Shown one piece after another: positions 24,301 through 32,198 of a DNA stretch of 34,439 nucleotides. The translations under genes and the position numbers were made by a program. The first letter of the stretch is position 1. Each line of letters opens with the position of its first letter. Below the pieces are notes generated by a model, which saw only the letters and a list, made by a program, of their open reading frames with translations, did not search any database and had not been told where the DNA came from. Source of the DNA: an uncultured Oscillospiraceae bacterium (lineage in GTDB: Bacteria > Bacillota > Clostridia > Oscillospirales > Ruminococcaceae). The stretch covers positions 1 through 34,439 of the forward strand of contig CAKSPU010000027.1 of assembly GCA_934486875.1 (NCBI GenBank), given 5' to 3'.

Positions 24301-25020
24301 TTACTTTGATATTGATACCGATTCGATAAACTTGTCAAAAGCTGCTGCGGCTTCTTCGGCGCTGTCCTCATTTGACTCGCAGATGATGTAGAAAACATCT
24401 TCATCTGAATAAAAATAGTATACACGGTCAACATATACGCCGTTGACTTCCTTGTCCTCGGAAAGAACGTAGTTTCCGTCATCGCCTGTTACATATCCGC
24501 CGTCAGCATCGGTAACGGGAGGGAAAATATAAGATGTAACGGTGTAATCGTATCTGATAGCGTCAAAGCCTGCAACAGTGGTTTTAATGGGGTCGGAGAA
24601 TTCCGTGTCAGCCTGATAAAGCATATTGTTTACCTTTATTGAAGCACAGCCGGAGTCTGCAAAGACATCAAGATCCTGAAATTCTTCCTTGTAGTTCTGA
24701 GCCTTTACAACAATGCCGCCGTAGGGAGATGAATACTGCTTTCCGTCAGCTCCGTCGGCAATGGTCTCAAAGCCCTCGGGGGGAGTGCAGCTGAGTTTGA
24801 AGATAGCAAGGTCGGCTTCATTTTCAACAGTCTTTCCTGTGTAGATGCTTACGGTTTCAGCGTCGCCCTCGGCAATTGCCTCTGTTTCGGCAGCTGTGGA
24901 GAAATCGGGCTTTGCGGCAGTGACCTCAGAGGTCTCTGCGTTCTCATTGTTCTTGCCGCAGCCTGTGAGAATAAGGCATACTGCCGCAGCGGCAGCAAGT
25001 GTTTTTTTAAAATTATACAT
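24301..25020 (-). CDS. Exported lipoprotein of unknown function
   Basis: A 239-residue lipoprotein. The signal peptide MYNFKKTLAAAAAVCLI ends in the lipobox LTGC (acceptor C21), followed by a Thr/Glu/Ala-rich linker to about residue 55. The folded part (TVENEADLAIFKLSCTPPEGFETI to the end) looks like the small alpha/beta domain seen in many clostridial surface lipoproteins, but I cannot name the family. An upstream in-frame ATG at 25041 has no ribosome site of its own and instead provides the AAAGGAAG for the ATG at 25020. It starts 24 nt after the PAS-domain gene, so the two form an operon. Confidence 0.78.
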   Translation of the reverse strand: MYNFKKTLAAAAAVCLILTGCGKNNENAETSEVTAAKPDFSTAAETEAIAEGDAETVSIYTGKTVENEADLAIFKLSCTPPEGFETIADGADGKQYSSPYGGIVVKAQNYKEEFQDLDVFADSGCASIKVNNMLYQADTEFSDPIKTTVAGFDAIRYDYTVTSYIFPPVTDADGGYVTGDDGNYVLSEDKEVNGVYVDRVYYFYSDEDVFYIICESNEDSAEEAAAAFDKFIESVSISK

Positions 25021-25044
25021 AAATATTGTACTTCCTTTCATTAC

Positions 25045-26055
25045 TTATATCTTATATGGCGGATCGATCCCGAAGCGTGAAAGATACGCATTTTCATCGG
25101 AAAAACGATCTCTGCCGTAATTTTTAAGAGGTGAATGCAGTCCGTCCGAAAGGGGCGCTTCCGACATCGGCATATCGATCGTTACCGAGGAAAGATCGGC
25201 ATTATCGGTGCGTGAAATGCGGCAGTCGAAGCGGCTTGCAAGGAGTGCTTCAAGCTCACTTTCGGGTGAATAGGTCTCGGGCTTTGCGATGGATTCATCG
25301 GATAGCTCGGAGGGGAGCCCAAGCATATGACCGCAGGTAAGCACTGTTTTCATTCTGTCAGCACCGTTTCTGAAAAGCCGTATGCCGATAGCTTCGATAT
25401 GCCGTTCGCCGTTCATAGCCTTTACCGCAAAATCAGTCAGAAAAAGCGTCACAGCACGCATATCCGCCTTTGCGAACATTCCCGCAGCAATGTTTGCATT
25501 TATCTGAACATTGTGCCTTGAAAAAATTTCCGAAAGCCGTTCCGAAAACTGTGTCAGCGCCTTTGAAACGCTTACGGGAGCATATTCGGCAGCAGCGTTT
25601 TTCAGCTGCATAATTTCCTCGGGAATAAGAAATTCCGACATAAGGGTGAGCATAGAGCTGTTTATGATGTTGAGAAGCCTTGCGGCAGGCTCAGTGCCGT
25701 AAAGCTCAAAAAGGTCATCAGATGCAGCAGCCACCTTTGATACAGCGTGCCGTACAGCGGCACTGAGCACCTCAAAGCAGTCATCGGAAAATGAAGCTGC
25801 GTGGGTGATGTTTATGAGAAATGCACCTTTGACAAAAGGGGAGATGTATGCCTTGAAAAGCTTTCCGCCGCAGCATACATATTTTTCCGCAGAGCTTTCG
25901 CAGCCCGATATGATGTCAGGATTTACCTCCGCAGCAAATGGCTCAAAAGCCTTGTTTGCGTAAATAAAACCGTTTTTGTCAATAACGGCGGCAGGGAGGG
26001 AAGAGCTGTCAAACACACGGCAAAGCTCCTCGGGAACGATATCCGTATTCAGCAT
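25045..26055 (-). CDS. PAS-domain protein, possible degenerate sensor kinase
   Basis: A 336-residue cytoplasmic protein. The N-terminus (about residues 10-85) reads as a PAS domain: FDSSSLPAAVIDKNGFIYANKAFEPFA. A helical middle part (about 95-180) and a C-terminal alpha/beta part (about 185-270) resemble the layout of a histidine kinase, but I see no H-box histidine in context, no N-box and no glycine-rich ATP lid, so it is either a degenerate kinase or an unrelated signalling scaffold. No membrane helix. AAGGGG precedes the ATG at 26055; the GTG at 26061 lies inside that site. It is the first gene of an operon with the lipoprotein downstream. Confidence 0.6.
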   Translation of the reverse strand: MLNTDIVPEELCRVFDSSSLPAAVIDKNGFIYANKAFEPFAAEVNPDIISGCESSAEKYVCCGGKLFKAYISPFVKGAFLINITHAASFSDDCFEVLSAAVRHAVSKVAAASDDLFELYGTEPAARLLNIINSSMLTLMSEFLIPEEIMQLKNAAAEYAPVSVSKALTQFSERLSEIFSRHNVQINANIAAGMFAKADMRAVTLFLTDFAVKAMNGERHIEAIGIRLFRNGADRMKTVLTCGHMLGLPSELSDESIAKPETYSPESELEALLASRFDCRISRTDNADLSSVTIDMPMSEAPLSDGLHSPLKNYGRDRFSDENAYLSRFGIDPPYKI

Positions 26056-26153
26056 TCTCACCCCTTCTGACCTTATTGTTTCATTATATTACAGAGTATA
26101 TCACAAATCAATCCGCAAACTAACTAAGAATAAGAAACTTTTATTTGACCTAT

Positions 26154-26290
26154 TTGTAAATAAATAAGATTTTGTGTATAATAAGTGTACAACAGGAGTA
26201 AAAAAGGGGATAGCGGGTCACTTGAATGAGCCTGCCGCTGTGAGATTTTTGAAATCCTGCTAAAAATTGCACAAAAAGTATTTTTTTTTG
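26154..26290 (+). promoter_or_regulatory. Upstream promoter and unassigned leader or small-RNA region before gap
   Basis: The gap between 26056 and 26432 holds two promoters. This upstream one is TTGTAA (26154-26159), 17-nt spacer, TATAAT (26177-26182). The following ~100 nt contain no convincing ORF but have a hairpin AGCGG/CCGCT (26212-26239) and a run of nine T residues (26281-26289). It may be a distal gap promoter with a long leader, or a short separate transcript. Confidence 0.5.
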
Positions 26291-26299
26291 AAAAAACAC

Positions 26300-26328
26300 T
26301 TGCCAAAATCGCAAAAATAGTATATTAT
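26300..26328 (+). promoter_or_regulatory. Proximal promoter of gap
   Basis: TTGCCA (26300-26305), 17-nt spacer, TATTAT (26323-26328). The predicted leader is about 98 nt. Confidence 0.7.
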
Positions 26329-26366
26329 TAAAATGTACGGCAGATTACTAAACAGTAAGTGCCAGA

Positions 26367-26400
26367 CTGACCGTTAATTTTTTAACAGTTTATCGGTCGG
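26367..26400 (+). other. Stem-loop in the gap leader
   Basis: CTGACCG (26367-26373) pairs with CGGTCGG (26394-26400), one G-T wobble, with a nested GTTAA/TTAAC. It lies within the first 60 nt of the leader and more than 15 nt before the AGGAGG ribosome site, a usual place for an mRNA-stabilising 5' hairpin. Confidence 0.5.
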
Positions 26401-26432
26401 AAGATAAATAATTCTTTAGGAGGAATTTTATC

Positions 26433-27470
26433 ATGTCAGTAAAAGTTGCAATCAATGGTTTCGGCAGAATCGGCCGTCTCGCATTCCGTCAGATGTTCGG
26501 CGCTGAGGGCTACGAGGTAGTTGCTATCAACGACCTTACCAAGCCTTCTATGCTCGCTCACCTTCTCAAGTACGATACCGCTCAGGGCGGCTACTGCGGC
26601 AGAATCGGCGAGAACCTTCACACTGTATCCGCTGATGATGAAGCAGGCACAATCACCGTTGACGGCAAGACCCTCAAGATCTACGCTAAGGCAAATGCTG
26701 CTGAGCTTCCTTGGGGTGAGATCGGCGTTGACGTTGTTCTCGAGTGCACAGGCTTCTATGTATCCAAGGCTAAGTCCCAGGCTCACATTGATGCAGGTGC
26801 TAAGAAGGTTGTTATCTCTGCTCCCGCAGGCAACGATCTCCCCACTATTGTTTACAATGTAAACCACAAGACTCTTACTAAGGATGATACTATCATCTCC
26901 GCTGCTTCCTGCACAACAAACTGCCTCGCTCCTATGGCTAAGGCTCTTAACGACTACGCTCCTATCGCTTCCGGTATCATGAGCACAATCCACGCTTACA
27001 CCGGCGATCAGATGATCCTCGATGGTCCTCACAGAAAGGGCGACCTCAGAAGAGCAAGAGCAGGTGCTGCTAACATCGTTCCTAACTCCACCGGTGCTGC
27101 TAAGGCAATCGGTCTCGTAATCCCTGAGCTCAACGGCAAGCTCATCGGTTCCGCTCAGAGAGTTCCTACTCCTACAGGTTCCACAACTATCCTCACAGCT
27201 GTTGTTAAGGCTAAGGACGTTACCAAGGAAGGCATCAACGCTGCTATGAAGGCTGCTGCTACTGAGTCCTTCGGTTACAACGAGGAGCAGATCGTTTCTT
27301 CCGATATCATCGGTATGAAGTACGGTTCTCTCTTCGATGCTACTCAGACAATGGTTTCCAAGATCGATGATGACACATATCAGGTACAGGTTGTTTCCTG
27401 GTACGATAACGAGAACTCTTACACATCTCAGATGGTAAGAACTATCAAGTACTTTGCAGAGCTCAACTAA
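26433..27470 (+). CDS. gap: Glyceraldehyde-3-phosphate dehydrogenase (NAD-dependent, type I)
   Basis: Oxidises glyceraldehyde 3-phosphate to 1,3-bisphosphoglycerate with NAD+ in glycolysis. The 345-residue protein has the NAD-binding [11 protein letters not shown] at the N-terminus, an aspartate after the second strand (AINDL) that favours NAD+ over NADP+, the catalytic C160 in [12 protein letters not shown], and H187 in STIHAYT. Codon use is much more biased than in its neighbours (GCT for alanine, CTC/CTT for leucine, AAG for lysine), a sign of very high expression, matched by TTTAGGAGG before the ATG and two upstream promoters. No pgk or tpi follows; it is a single-gene unit. Confidence 0.98.
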   Translation: MSVKVAINGFGRIGRLAFRQMFGAEGYEVVAINDLTKPSMLAHLLKYDTAQGGYCGRIGENLHTVSADDEAGTITVDGKTLKIYAKANAAELPWGEIGVDVVLECTGFYVSKAKSQAHIDAGAKKVVISAPAGNDLPTIVYNVNHKTLTKDDTIISAASCTTNCLAPMAKALNDYAPIASGIMSTIHAYTGDQMILDGPHRKGDLRRARAGAANIVPNSTGAAKAIGLVIPELNGKLIGSAQRVPTPTGSTTILTAVVKAKDVTKEGINAAMKAAATESFGYNEEQIVSSDIIGMKYGSLFDATQTMVSKIDDDTYQVQVVSWYDNENSYTSQMVRTIKYFAELN

Positions 27471-27503
27471 TCTCTGATCTGTACTGAAAACTGAGTAAAA
27501 ATG

Positions 27504-27535
27504 CTCCCCTTATGTCTGACATAAGGGGAGTTTCT
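27504..27535. terminator. Bidirectional terminator between gap and sigE
   Basis: CTCCCCTTATGT (27504-27515) and ACATAAGGGGAG (27519-27530) form a perfect 12-bp stem with a 3-nt loop, followed by TTTCTTT; on the minus strand it is followed by CATTTTTAC. Confidence 0.92.
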
Positions 27536-28255
27536 TTATAGCATCTGTTTGTCAAGCTCTTTTTTCAGCTTCTTGATTATCTTTTTTTCAAGCCTTGAAA
27601 TGTATGACTGTGAGATACCGATAACGTCGGCGACCTCCTTCTGTGTCATTTCCCTGCCTGTTTTCAGTCCGAACCTCATTTCCATAATTATCCGCTCACG
27701 CTCGGGCAGACGGTATACGGTCTCACGCAGCACAGCCTTTTCGGCATCGTCCTCGATTCCGCTGTTCACCGTGTCCTCATCTGTGCCAAGAATGTCGGAG
27801 AGCAGCAGCTCATTGCCGTCCCAGTCGATATTCAGGGGCTCATCTATGGAGATGTCATTTTTATGCTGTGAGGTTTTTCTCAGAAACATAAGTATCTCGT
27901 TTTCAATGCACCGTGATGCATAGGTGGCAAGCTTGATGTTTTTTGTGGGGGAAAAGGTGTTTACCGCCTTTATAAGCCCGATTGTGCCTATTGAAACAAG
28001 GTCATCAATGCATATTCCCGTGGATTCAAACTTCTTTGCGATGTACACCACGAGCCGTAGATTATGGACAATAAGCTGCTCTCTTCCTTTTTGCGTGTCG
28101 GTCAGAAGCAGAGCGAAGGCTTCCTCCTCCTCCGCTTTTGTCAGAGGCGGCGGCAGAGTTTCGGGACCGCTTATGTAAAATATCCCCTCGGACACTCCAA
28201 GCAGCTTTGCGGCAATTTTTCTGACTTTTTCAACAAGCCGTTCCGTCAGTATCAT
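27536..28255 (-). CDS. sigE: Sporulation sigma factor E (pro-sigma-E)
   Basis: Directs mother-cell transcription after asymmetric septation in endospore formers. The protein is 239 residues, the same as B. subtilis SigE. An amphipathic N-terminal pro-segment ([20 protein letters not shown], residues 1-20) precedes [14 protein letters not shown], which matches the YIGGSEALPPPL region after the SpoIIGA cleavage site. Region 2 has [17 protein letters not shown] and [12 protein letters not shown], and region 4 has the helix-turn-helix [20 protein letters not shown]. The open frame extends upstream into spoIIGA; the ATG at 28255 is chosen by AAAGGA and by family length. spoIIGA is 19 nt upstream; sigG, often next, is absent. 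Confidence 0.96.
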   Translation of the reverse strand: MILTERLVEKVRKIAAKLLGVSEGIFYISGPETLPPPLTKAEEEEAFALLLTDTQKGREQLIVHNLRLVVYIAKKFESTGICIDDLVSIGTIGLIKAVNTFSPTKNIKLATYASRCIENEILMFLRKTSQHKNDISIDEPLNIDWDGNELLLSDILGTDEDTVNSGIEDDAEKAVLRETVYRLPERERIIMEMRFGLKTGREMTQKEVADVIGISQSYISRLEKKIIKKLKKELDKQML

Positions 28256-28274
28256 ATCATCATTTCCTTTCACA

Positions 28275-29099
28275 TTATATAAGAATTTTTGGATTAAAAA
28301 CCGAAATATCGGTCTTGTTTTCGGCAGCACCGAGGTATACATCAGCCTTGAAGATCTCACCCGTTTCATCATTTTTTACACACACATCGGCAGGGTGTAT
28401 GACAGCCATAAGCCCCGATGATGAAACAGTCGAATAGGGGATAAACCGCCAGCCCTTAGTGACAGTCGGTTCTTTGCTGTCAAACTCCGGGATACTGCCA
28501 TAAAGTGATACAAGAATATTCCTCGGACATACGATAACATATTTCCCTGTAAAGCTGTCCTTCAGAACATTTCCCGTGTCGGCAACCGCCTTGAAGCTTT
28601 CCGTCCTGCCACAGTCGGAGATTATGACTGTATATTCACCGCTGCTGTCAGTATCGGTAAAACGCCTGTAAATGGCTATACAGGCATATGCGGCGATAGA
28701 TGTTATCACAAGGGCAGGCATTGAAAAATCAGCGTATATGACACCGTTTCTGGCAGTGATGAACCGTCCGCCGAAAAGAAAAGCAAGTCCCGTTCCGAGA
28801 CCGCCGTAAACGAATGCGCATAGGTAAAATACCGCAAAGCGTCTGAAAAATCTTCCGACATTCTCAAACCCGAATGCCGCAAGGACAATGAGAGCCGACG
28901 ATATCAGCTTAAGAGGTATCAGCACATATGAAAATGCTTTCGGCAGGAATATGGCAAGGGAAAAAATACTGCCGATGAATGCCGCAAAAATTCCCCGTCC
29001 CGTTCTGAGAGGGCTGTGGGTCAGAAGTGCCGCCGATCTTATCAGCAGAAAATCCACATAAATATTGGTTATCAGAAGTATGTCCGCATATATGTACAT
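28275..29099 (-). CDS. spoIIGA: Sigma-E processing peptidase SpoIIGA
   Basis: Membrane aspartic protease that cleaves the pro-segment of sigma E when triggered by forespore signal SpoIIR. The 274-residue protein has an N-terminal half with about five membrane helices (residues 1-145) and a cytoplasmic C-terminal protease domain. The catalytic aspartate is D174 in [11 protein letters not shown], the D-T/S-G motif of a retroviral-type aspartic protease that works as a dimer. The N-terminus [12 protein letters not shown] is typical. It is transcribed with sigE (19-nt gap) from a promoter with a Spo0A-box-like element. The ribosome site GGACGGAG lies 12 nt from the ATG, a rather long spacing. Confidence 0.95.
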   Translation of the reverse strand: MYIYADILLITNIYVDFLLIRSAALLTHSPLRTGRGIFAAFIGSIFSLAIFLPKAFSYVLIPLKLISSALIVLAAFGFENVGRFFRRFAVFYLCAFVYGGLGTGLAFLFGGRFITARNGVIYADFSMPALVITSIAAYACIAIYRRFTDTDSSGEYTVIISDCGRTESFKAVADTGNVLKDSFTGKYVIVCPRNILVSLYGSIPEFDSKEPTVTKGWRFIPYSTVSSSGLMAVIHPADVCVKNDETGEIFKADVYLGAAENKTDISVFNPKILI

Positions 29100-29134
29100 A
29101 AAAGATCTGTTCTCCGTCCTTGATTTATGAAAAA

Positions 29135-29168
29135 ATTATAACACTTTTCGGCTTGGGCTTTTGTCGAA
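29135..29168 (-). promoter_or_regulatory. spoIIGA promoter with Spo0A box and long spacer
   Basis: On the minus strand the -10 element TATAAT is at 29135-29140. A perfect Spo0A-box heptamer, TGTCGAA on the plus strand (29162-29168; TTCGACA on the minus strand), overlaps a -35-like TCGACA, leaving a 21-nt spacer. B. subtilis spoIIG likewise has a sigma-A promoter with an over-long spacer and 0A boxes at the -35 region, activated by phosphorylated Spo0A. The predicted leader is about 29 nt. Confidence 0.7.
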
Positions 29169-29209
29169 ACGGCAGGACGGCGGAAACAAAAATTATAACA
29201 ATTTCCGTG

Positions 29210-29238
29210 TTGACTTTTGACGGTATTTGTGTTATAAT
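29210..29238 (+). promoter_or_regulatory. Promoter of the rnf operon
   Basis: TTGACT (29210-29215), 17-nt spacer, TATAAT (29233-29238). It is divergent from the spoIIGA promoter, with the Spo0A-box element about 45 nt upstream. The leader to rnfC is about 145 nt. Confidence 0.8.
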
Positions 29239-29269
29239 TTTATTCAGACTTAGATGAAACTAATATAGC

Positions 29270-29317
29270 AAGGGTGCTTTTTTTCGGGGGTAAATCACTG
29301 CCGATCAATGCGCCCTT
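29270..29317 (+). promoter_or_regulatory. Structured leader of the rnf operon, possible attenuator
   Basis: AAGGGTGC (29270-29277) pairs with GCGCCCTT (29310-29317), one G-U wobble, enclosing a seven-T run and a CGG/CCG segment. After the stem come TTAATTTCATATTTTG and another seven-T run (29334-29340). It could be a weak attenuator or a ligand- or protein-binding leader; it does not match a riboswitch class I can recognise. Confidence 0.45.
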
Positions 29318-29389
29318 TTAATTTCATATTTTGTTTTTTTCTGTAAATATTTATATATAGCGCAAATTAACCTGAAAGGATTGAAAAAT

Positions 29390-30694
29390 ATGTCTGTAAA
29401 ATCAGGAGGAGTGCGGCTGCCGCATCTGAAAGCCACAGAAAACAAGGCGACGGTCGATTTCCCTCTTCCCAAAAAGCTTGTGCTCCCTATGGCACAGTGT
29501 ATGGGCGCACCCTGCGTTCCCCTTGTTAAAAAGGGGGATGCGGTCACTGTGGGAATGAAGATAGGCGACATTGACAAGCCTATGTCCGTGCCCGTTCATT
29601 CACCCGCTTCGGGAAAGGTCGCTGACATCACCGACTGGAGAATGTCAAACGGCGGTGTATGCAAGGCTGTTGTGATAGAGACCGATGGACTTCAGACGGT
29701 CTGTCCCGATGTAAAGCCACCCGTTATAACCGACCGAAAGAGCTTCCTTGCGGCTGTCAGGGAAAGCGGCTGCTGCGGACTTGGCGGAGCGGGATTCCCC
29801 ACTCACATCAAGCTGTCCTTTGACCCCGAAAAAACGCCTATCGACACTCTTCTTGTAAACGGAGCGGAGTGCGAGCCTTATATCACATCGGACTACCGTG
29901 AATTTATCGAAGCACCCGATGATGTTATCGAGGGCATTTTATACATTATGAAAATGCTTGATATCCCCAGATGCAGGATAGGCATTGAGTCCAATAAGCC
30001 TGCCGCTATTGCGGAGATGAAGAAGAAAACTGACGGTAAGCAGGAAATAGATGTTGTGGCGCTGCCCTCAACATATCCTCAGGGCGCTGAAAAGGTGCTT
30101 ATCTACACCGCAACGGACAGAGTTGTTGCCGAGGGTGAGCTTCCCTCAAATCAGGGCGTTATCGTGATGAACGTTTCAACAATAGGCTTCCTTATGAGAT
30201 ATTTCCGCACGGGAATGCCCCTCGTAAGCAAGCGCCTTACGGTGGACGGCGACGCTGTTCCCGATGAAAAGAGCGGAAATTTCCGTGTTCCCGTGGGAAC
30301 TCCCGCTTCCGAGCTTCTGAGCCTGTGCGGCGCTGAGGAATACACCGAGGTGCTTTACGGAGGGCCAATGATGGGAACCTCCCTCGATGACCCCGACCGT
30401 CCCGTTATCAAGGTAAACAATGCGATACTTGCGTTCAAGTCTGCCAAAAAGCCCGAAACAACTTCCTGCATACGCTGCGGAAGCTGTATCCGTGCCTGTC
30501 CAGTAAAGCTTATGCCCGTAACACTTGAGGGGGCATATGACAGGGGAGATGTTGCGGAGCTTGAACGGCTTAAAGTAAAGCTTTGCATAAACTGCGGCTG
30601 CTGCTCCTATGTCTGTCCCGCAAACAGGCATCTTGCGGAAAAAAATCAGCTTGCAAAGGGGCTTCTTATGAAAGCCGCCGCAAAAAAGAAATGA
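29390..30694 (+). CDS. rnfC: Rnf complex subunit RnfC
   Basis: Peripheral subunit of the Rnf ferredoxin:NAD+ oxidoreductase that binds NADH/NAD+ and FMN at the cytoplasmic face. The 434-residue protein starts with the typical KSGGVRLPHLKA segment; the glycine-rich CGLGGAGFPTHIK and NGAECEPYI segments belong to the nucleotide/flavin domain. Two 4Fe-4S motifs lie near the C-terminus: CIRCGSCIRACP (360-371) and CINCGCCSYVCP (399-410). The ATG at 29390 is chosen over TTG 29381 because AAAGGA ends directly before the TTG. First gene of the six-gene rnfCDGEAB operon. Confidence 0.96.
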   Translation: MSVKSGGVRLPHLKATENKATVDFPLPKKLVLPMAQCMGAPCVPLVKKGDAVTVGMKIGDIDKPMSVPVHSPASGKVADITDWRMSNGGVCKAVVIETDGLQTVCPDVKPPVITDRKSFLAAVRESGCCGLGGAGFPTHIKLSFDPEKTPIDTLLVNGAECEPYITSDYREFIEAPDDVIEGILYIMKMLDIPRCRIGIESNKPAAIAEMKKKTDGKQEIDVVALPSTYPQGAEKVLIYTATDRVVAEGELPSNQGVIVMNVSTIGFLMRYFRTGMPLVSKRLTVDGDAVPDEKSGNFRVPVGTPASELLSLCGAEEYTEVLYGGPMMGTSLDDPDRPVIKVNNAILAFKSAKKPETTSCIRCGSCIRACPVKLMPVTLEGAYDRGDVAELERLKVKLCINCGCCSYVCPANRHLAEKNQLAKGLLMKAAAKKK

Positions 30695-30720
30695 TATTCA
30701 CTGAAAGGATATGAAATAAA

Positions 30721-31656
30721 GTGAGCCTTAACGTATCACCCTCACCGCATATTCACGCAGGTATCAGCACCCGTAAGGTAATGCTTTCGGTAATAATCGC
30801 ACTTATGCCTGCCTGCATTGCGGGAGTAATCATCTTCGGACCTATGGCATTTGTAAACCTTGCGGTCTGTACCGTTTCCTGCGTATTTTTTGAGTATATC
30901 CTGCGACGGATAATGAAAAAGCCCCAGACTATATCGGATCTTTCCGCAGTGGTAACGGGTCTTCTCCTCGGAATGAACCTGCCCCCGCAGATAAATCCCA
31001 TTTTCGGGGTTATCGGTTCATTTGTCGCTATCGGAGTTACAAAGCAGCTTTTCGGCGGTATCGGACAGAATTTTGCCAATCCTGCCATTGTCGGACGAAT
31101 AGTGCTTATGCTCTCGTTCACAAGCCATATGACGACCTGGAGCGCACCTTTTTACTACAAAAACACAGCAGATGCCGTGTCAACAGCCACTCCTCTTGTC
31201 ACAAAGGACGCAGATTACCTCTCACTTTTCCTCGGAACAACGGGTGGCTGTATCGGTGAGACCTGTGCGCTTGCGCTTATCATCGGCGGAGTTTTCCTTA
31301 TGATGATCCGTGTCATAACTCCCCACGCACCTCTCGGATTTATCGGCACAGTTGCTCTGCTCACATTCCTTGCAGGCGATGACCCGCTTTATGTCGTTCT
31401 TTCTGGCGGACTTCTTATCGGTGCGTTCTTTATGGCAACCGATTATGCCACAACGCCCCTTACAGGAAAGGGCAAGCTTATTTTCGGCATCGGCTGCGGA
31501 ATACTCACCTTTGCCATAAGAAAATTCGGCAGCTATCCCGAGGGAGTTTCTTTCTCGATACTGCTTATGAATCTTCTTGTGCCCTATATCGACAGACTTT
31601 GCGAGCTTCGCCCCGTGGGTGCTAAAAAGACGCAGAAGGAGGGAAAAGGCGTATGA
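30721..31656 (+). CDS. rnfD: Rnf complex subunit RnfD
   Basis: Integral membrane flavoprotein subunit of Rnf that passes electrons and takes part in ion pumping. The 311-residue protein has about eight to ten hydrophobic helices. The covalent flavin site is probably T157 in DAVSTATPL (151-159), aligned with the SGAT motif of other RnfD/NqrB proteins; attachment needs an ApbE flavin transferase, which is not in this window. The start is GTG with AAAGGA 11 nt upstream. Its stop overlaps the rnfG start (ATGA). Confidence 0.95.
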   Translation: MSLNVSPSPHIHAGISTRKVMLSVIIALMPACIAGVIIFGPMAFVNLAVCTVSCVFFEYILRRIMKKPQTISDLSAVVTGLLLGMNLPPQINPIFGVIGSFVAIGVTKQLFGGIGQNFANPAIVGRIVLMLSFTSHMTTWSAPFYYKNTADAVSTATPLVTKDADYLSLFLGTTGGCIGETCALALIIGGVFLMMIRVITPHAPLGFIGTVALLTFLAGDDPLYVVLSGGLLIGAFFMATDYATTPLTGKGKLIFGIGCGILTFAIRKFGSYPEGVSFSILLMNLLVPYIDRLCELRPVGAKKTQKEGKGV

Positions 31657-32198
31657 GTATGAAAGAAAAAATTATGCCCCCTCTTGTATTGACAATTATC
31701 TGCGTGATATCCTCGGCACTGCTGGTGCTTGCATATAATCTCACCTATGTTGACACCACAGGCATAATAACGGACAAGCTTTCCGCAGGACTTACGGAGC
31801 TTTACGGCTCTGCCGATGACTTCACGATGCTTCTTAACGATGACGGAACGGTTAAGACCTATGACGGCGTTACCTCGGTAATTGCCGACAACAGCGGTCA
31901 CACAGCCTTTGAGATAACCGCTGACGGATACTCAAAGGGCGGACTTCATCTGCTTATCGGCTTTGACGAAAGCGGAGCTGTATGCGGCATTTCAGTCCTT
32001 ACCATCGGTGAAACTCCCGGTCTTGGCACAAAGGTGCAGGACAGCGCTTATCTTGACCGTTTCAAGGGAATAACCTCCCCTGATTTTCAGGTTGACGGCA
32101 TTACAGGTGCCACATATTCCTCAAAGGGAATGAACAGCGCCGTTATGACTGCTGTGAATGCTTATTCCGAGCTTAAGGAGGAACAGGAAAATGGCTGA
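31653..32198 (+). CDS. rnfG: Rnf complex subunit RnfG
   Basis: Membrane-anchored flavoprotein subunit of Rnf. The 181-residue protein has one N-terminal membrane helix (about 8-29) and an extracytoplasmic FMN-binding domain. Covalent FMN is expected on T154 in DGITGATYSSKG (148-159), with TGAT in place of the more usual SGAT. The ETPGLGTKV segment (120-128) is family-typical. Start and stop both overlap neighbours (4 nt with rnfD, 8 nt with rnfE), indicating coupled translation. Confidence 0.95.
   Translation: MSMKEKIMPPLVLTIICVISSALLVLAYNLTYVDTTGIITDKLSAGLTELYGSADDFTMLLNDDGTVKTYDGVTSVIADNSGHTAFEITADGYSKGGLHLLIGFDESGAVCGISVLTIGETPGLGTKVQDSAYLDRFKGITSPDFQVDGITGATYSSKGMNSAVMTAVNAYSELKEEQENG

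Noticed and set aside
26145..26182. TTGACC with TATAAT as an upstream gap promoter
   Set aside because: The spacer would be 26 nt; TTGTAA at 26154-26159 with a 17-nt spacer fits better.
28256..28372. N-terminal extension of sigma E into spoIIGA
   Set aside because: Overlaps coding sequence of spoIIGA; ATG 28255 has AAAGGA upstream and gives the family length of 239 residues.
29239..29389. A known riboswitch class in the rnf leader
   Set aside because: Compared from memory with c-di-GMP, fluoride, preQ1 and guanidine-III consensus cores; no match, so only an unclassified leader is claimed.
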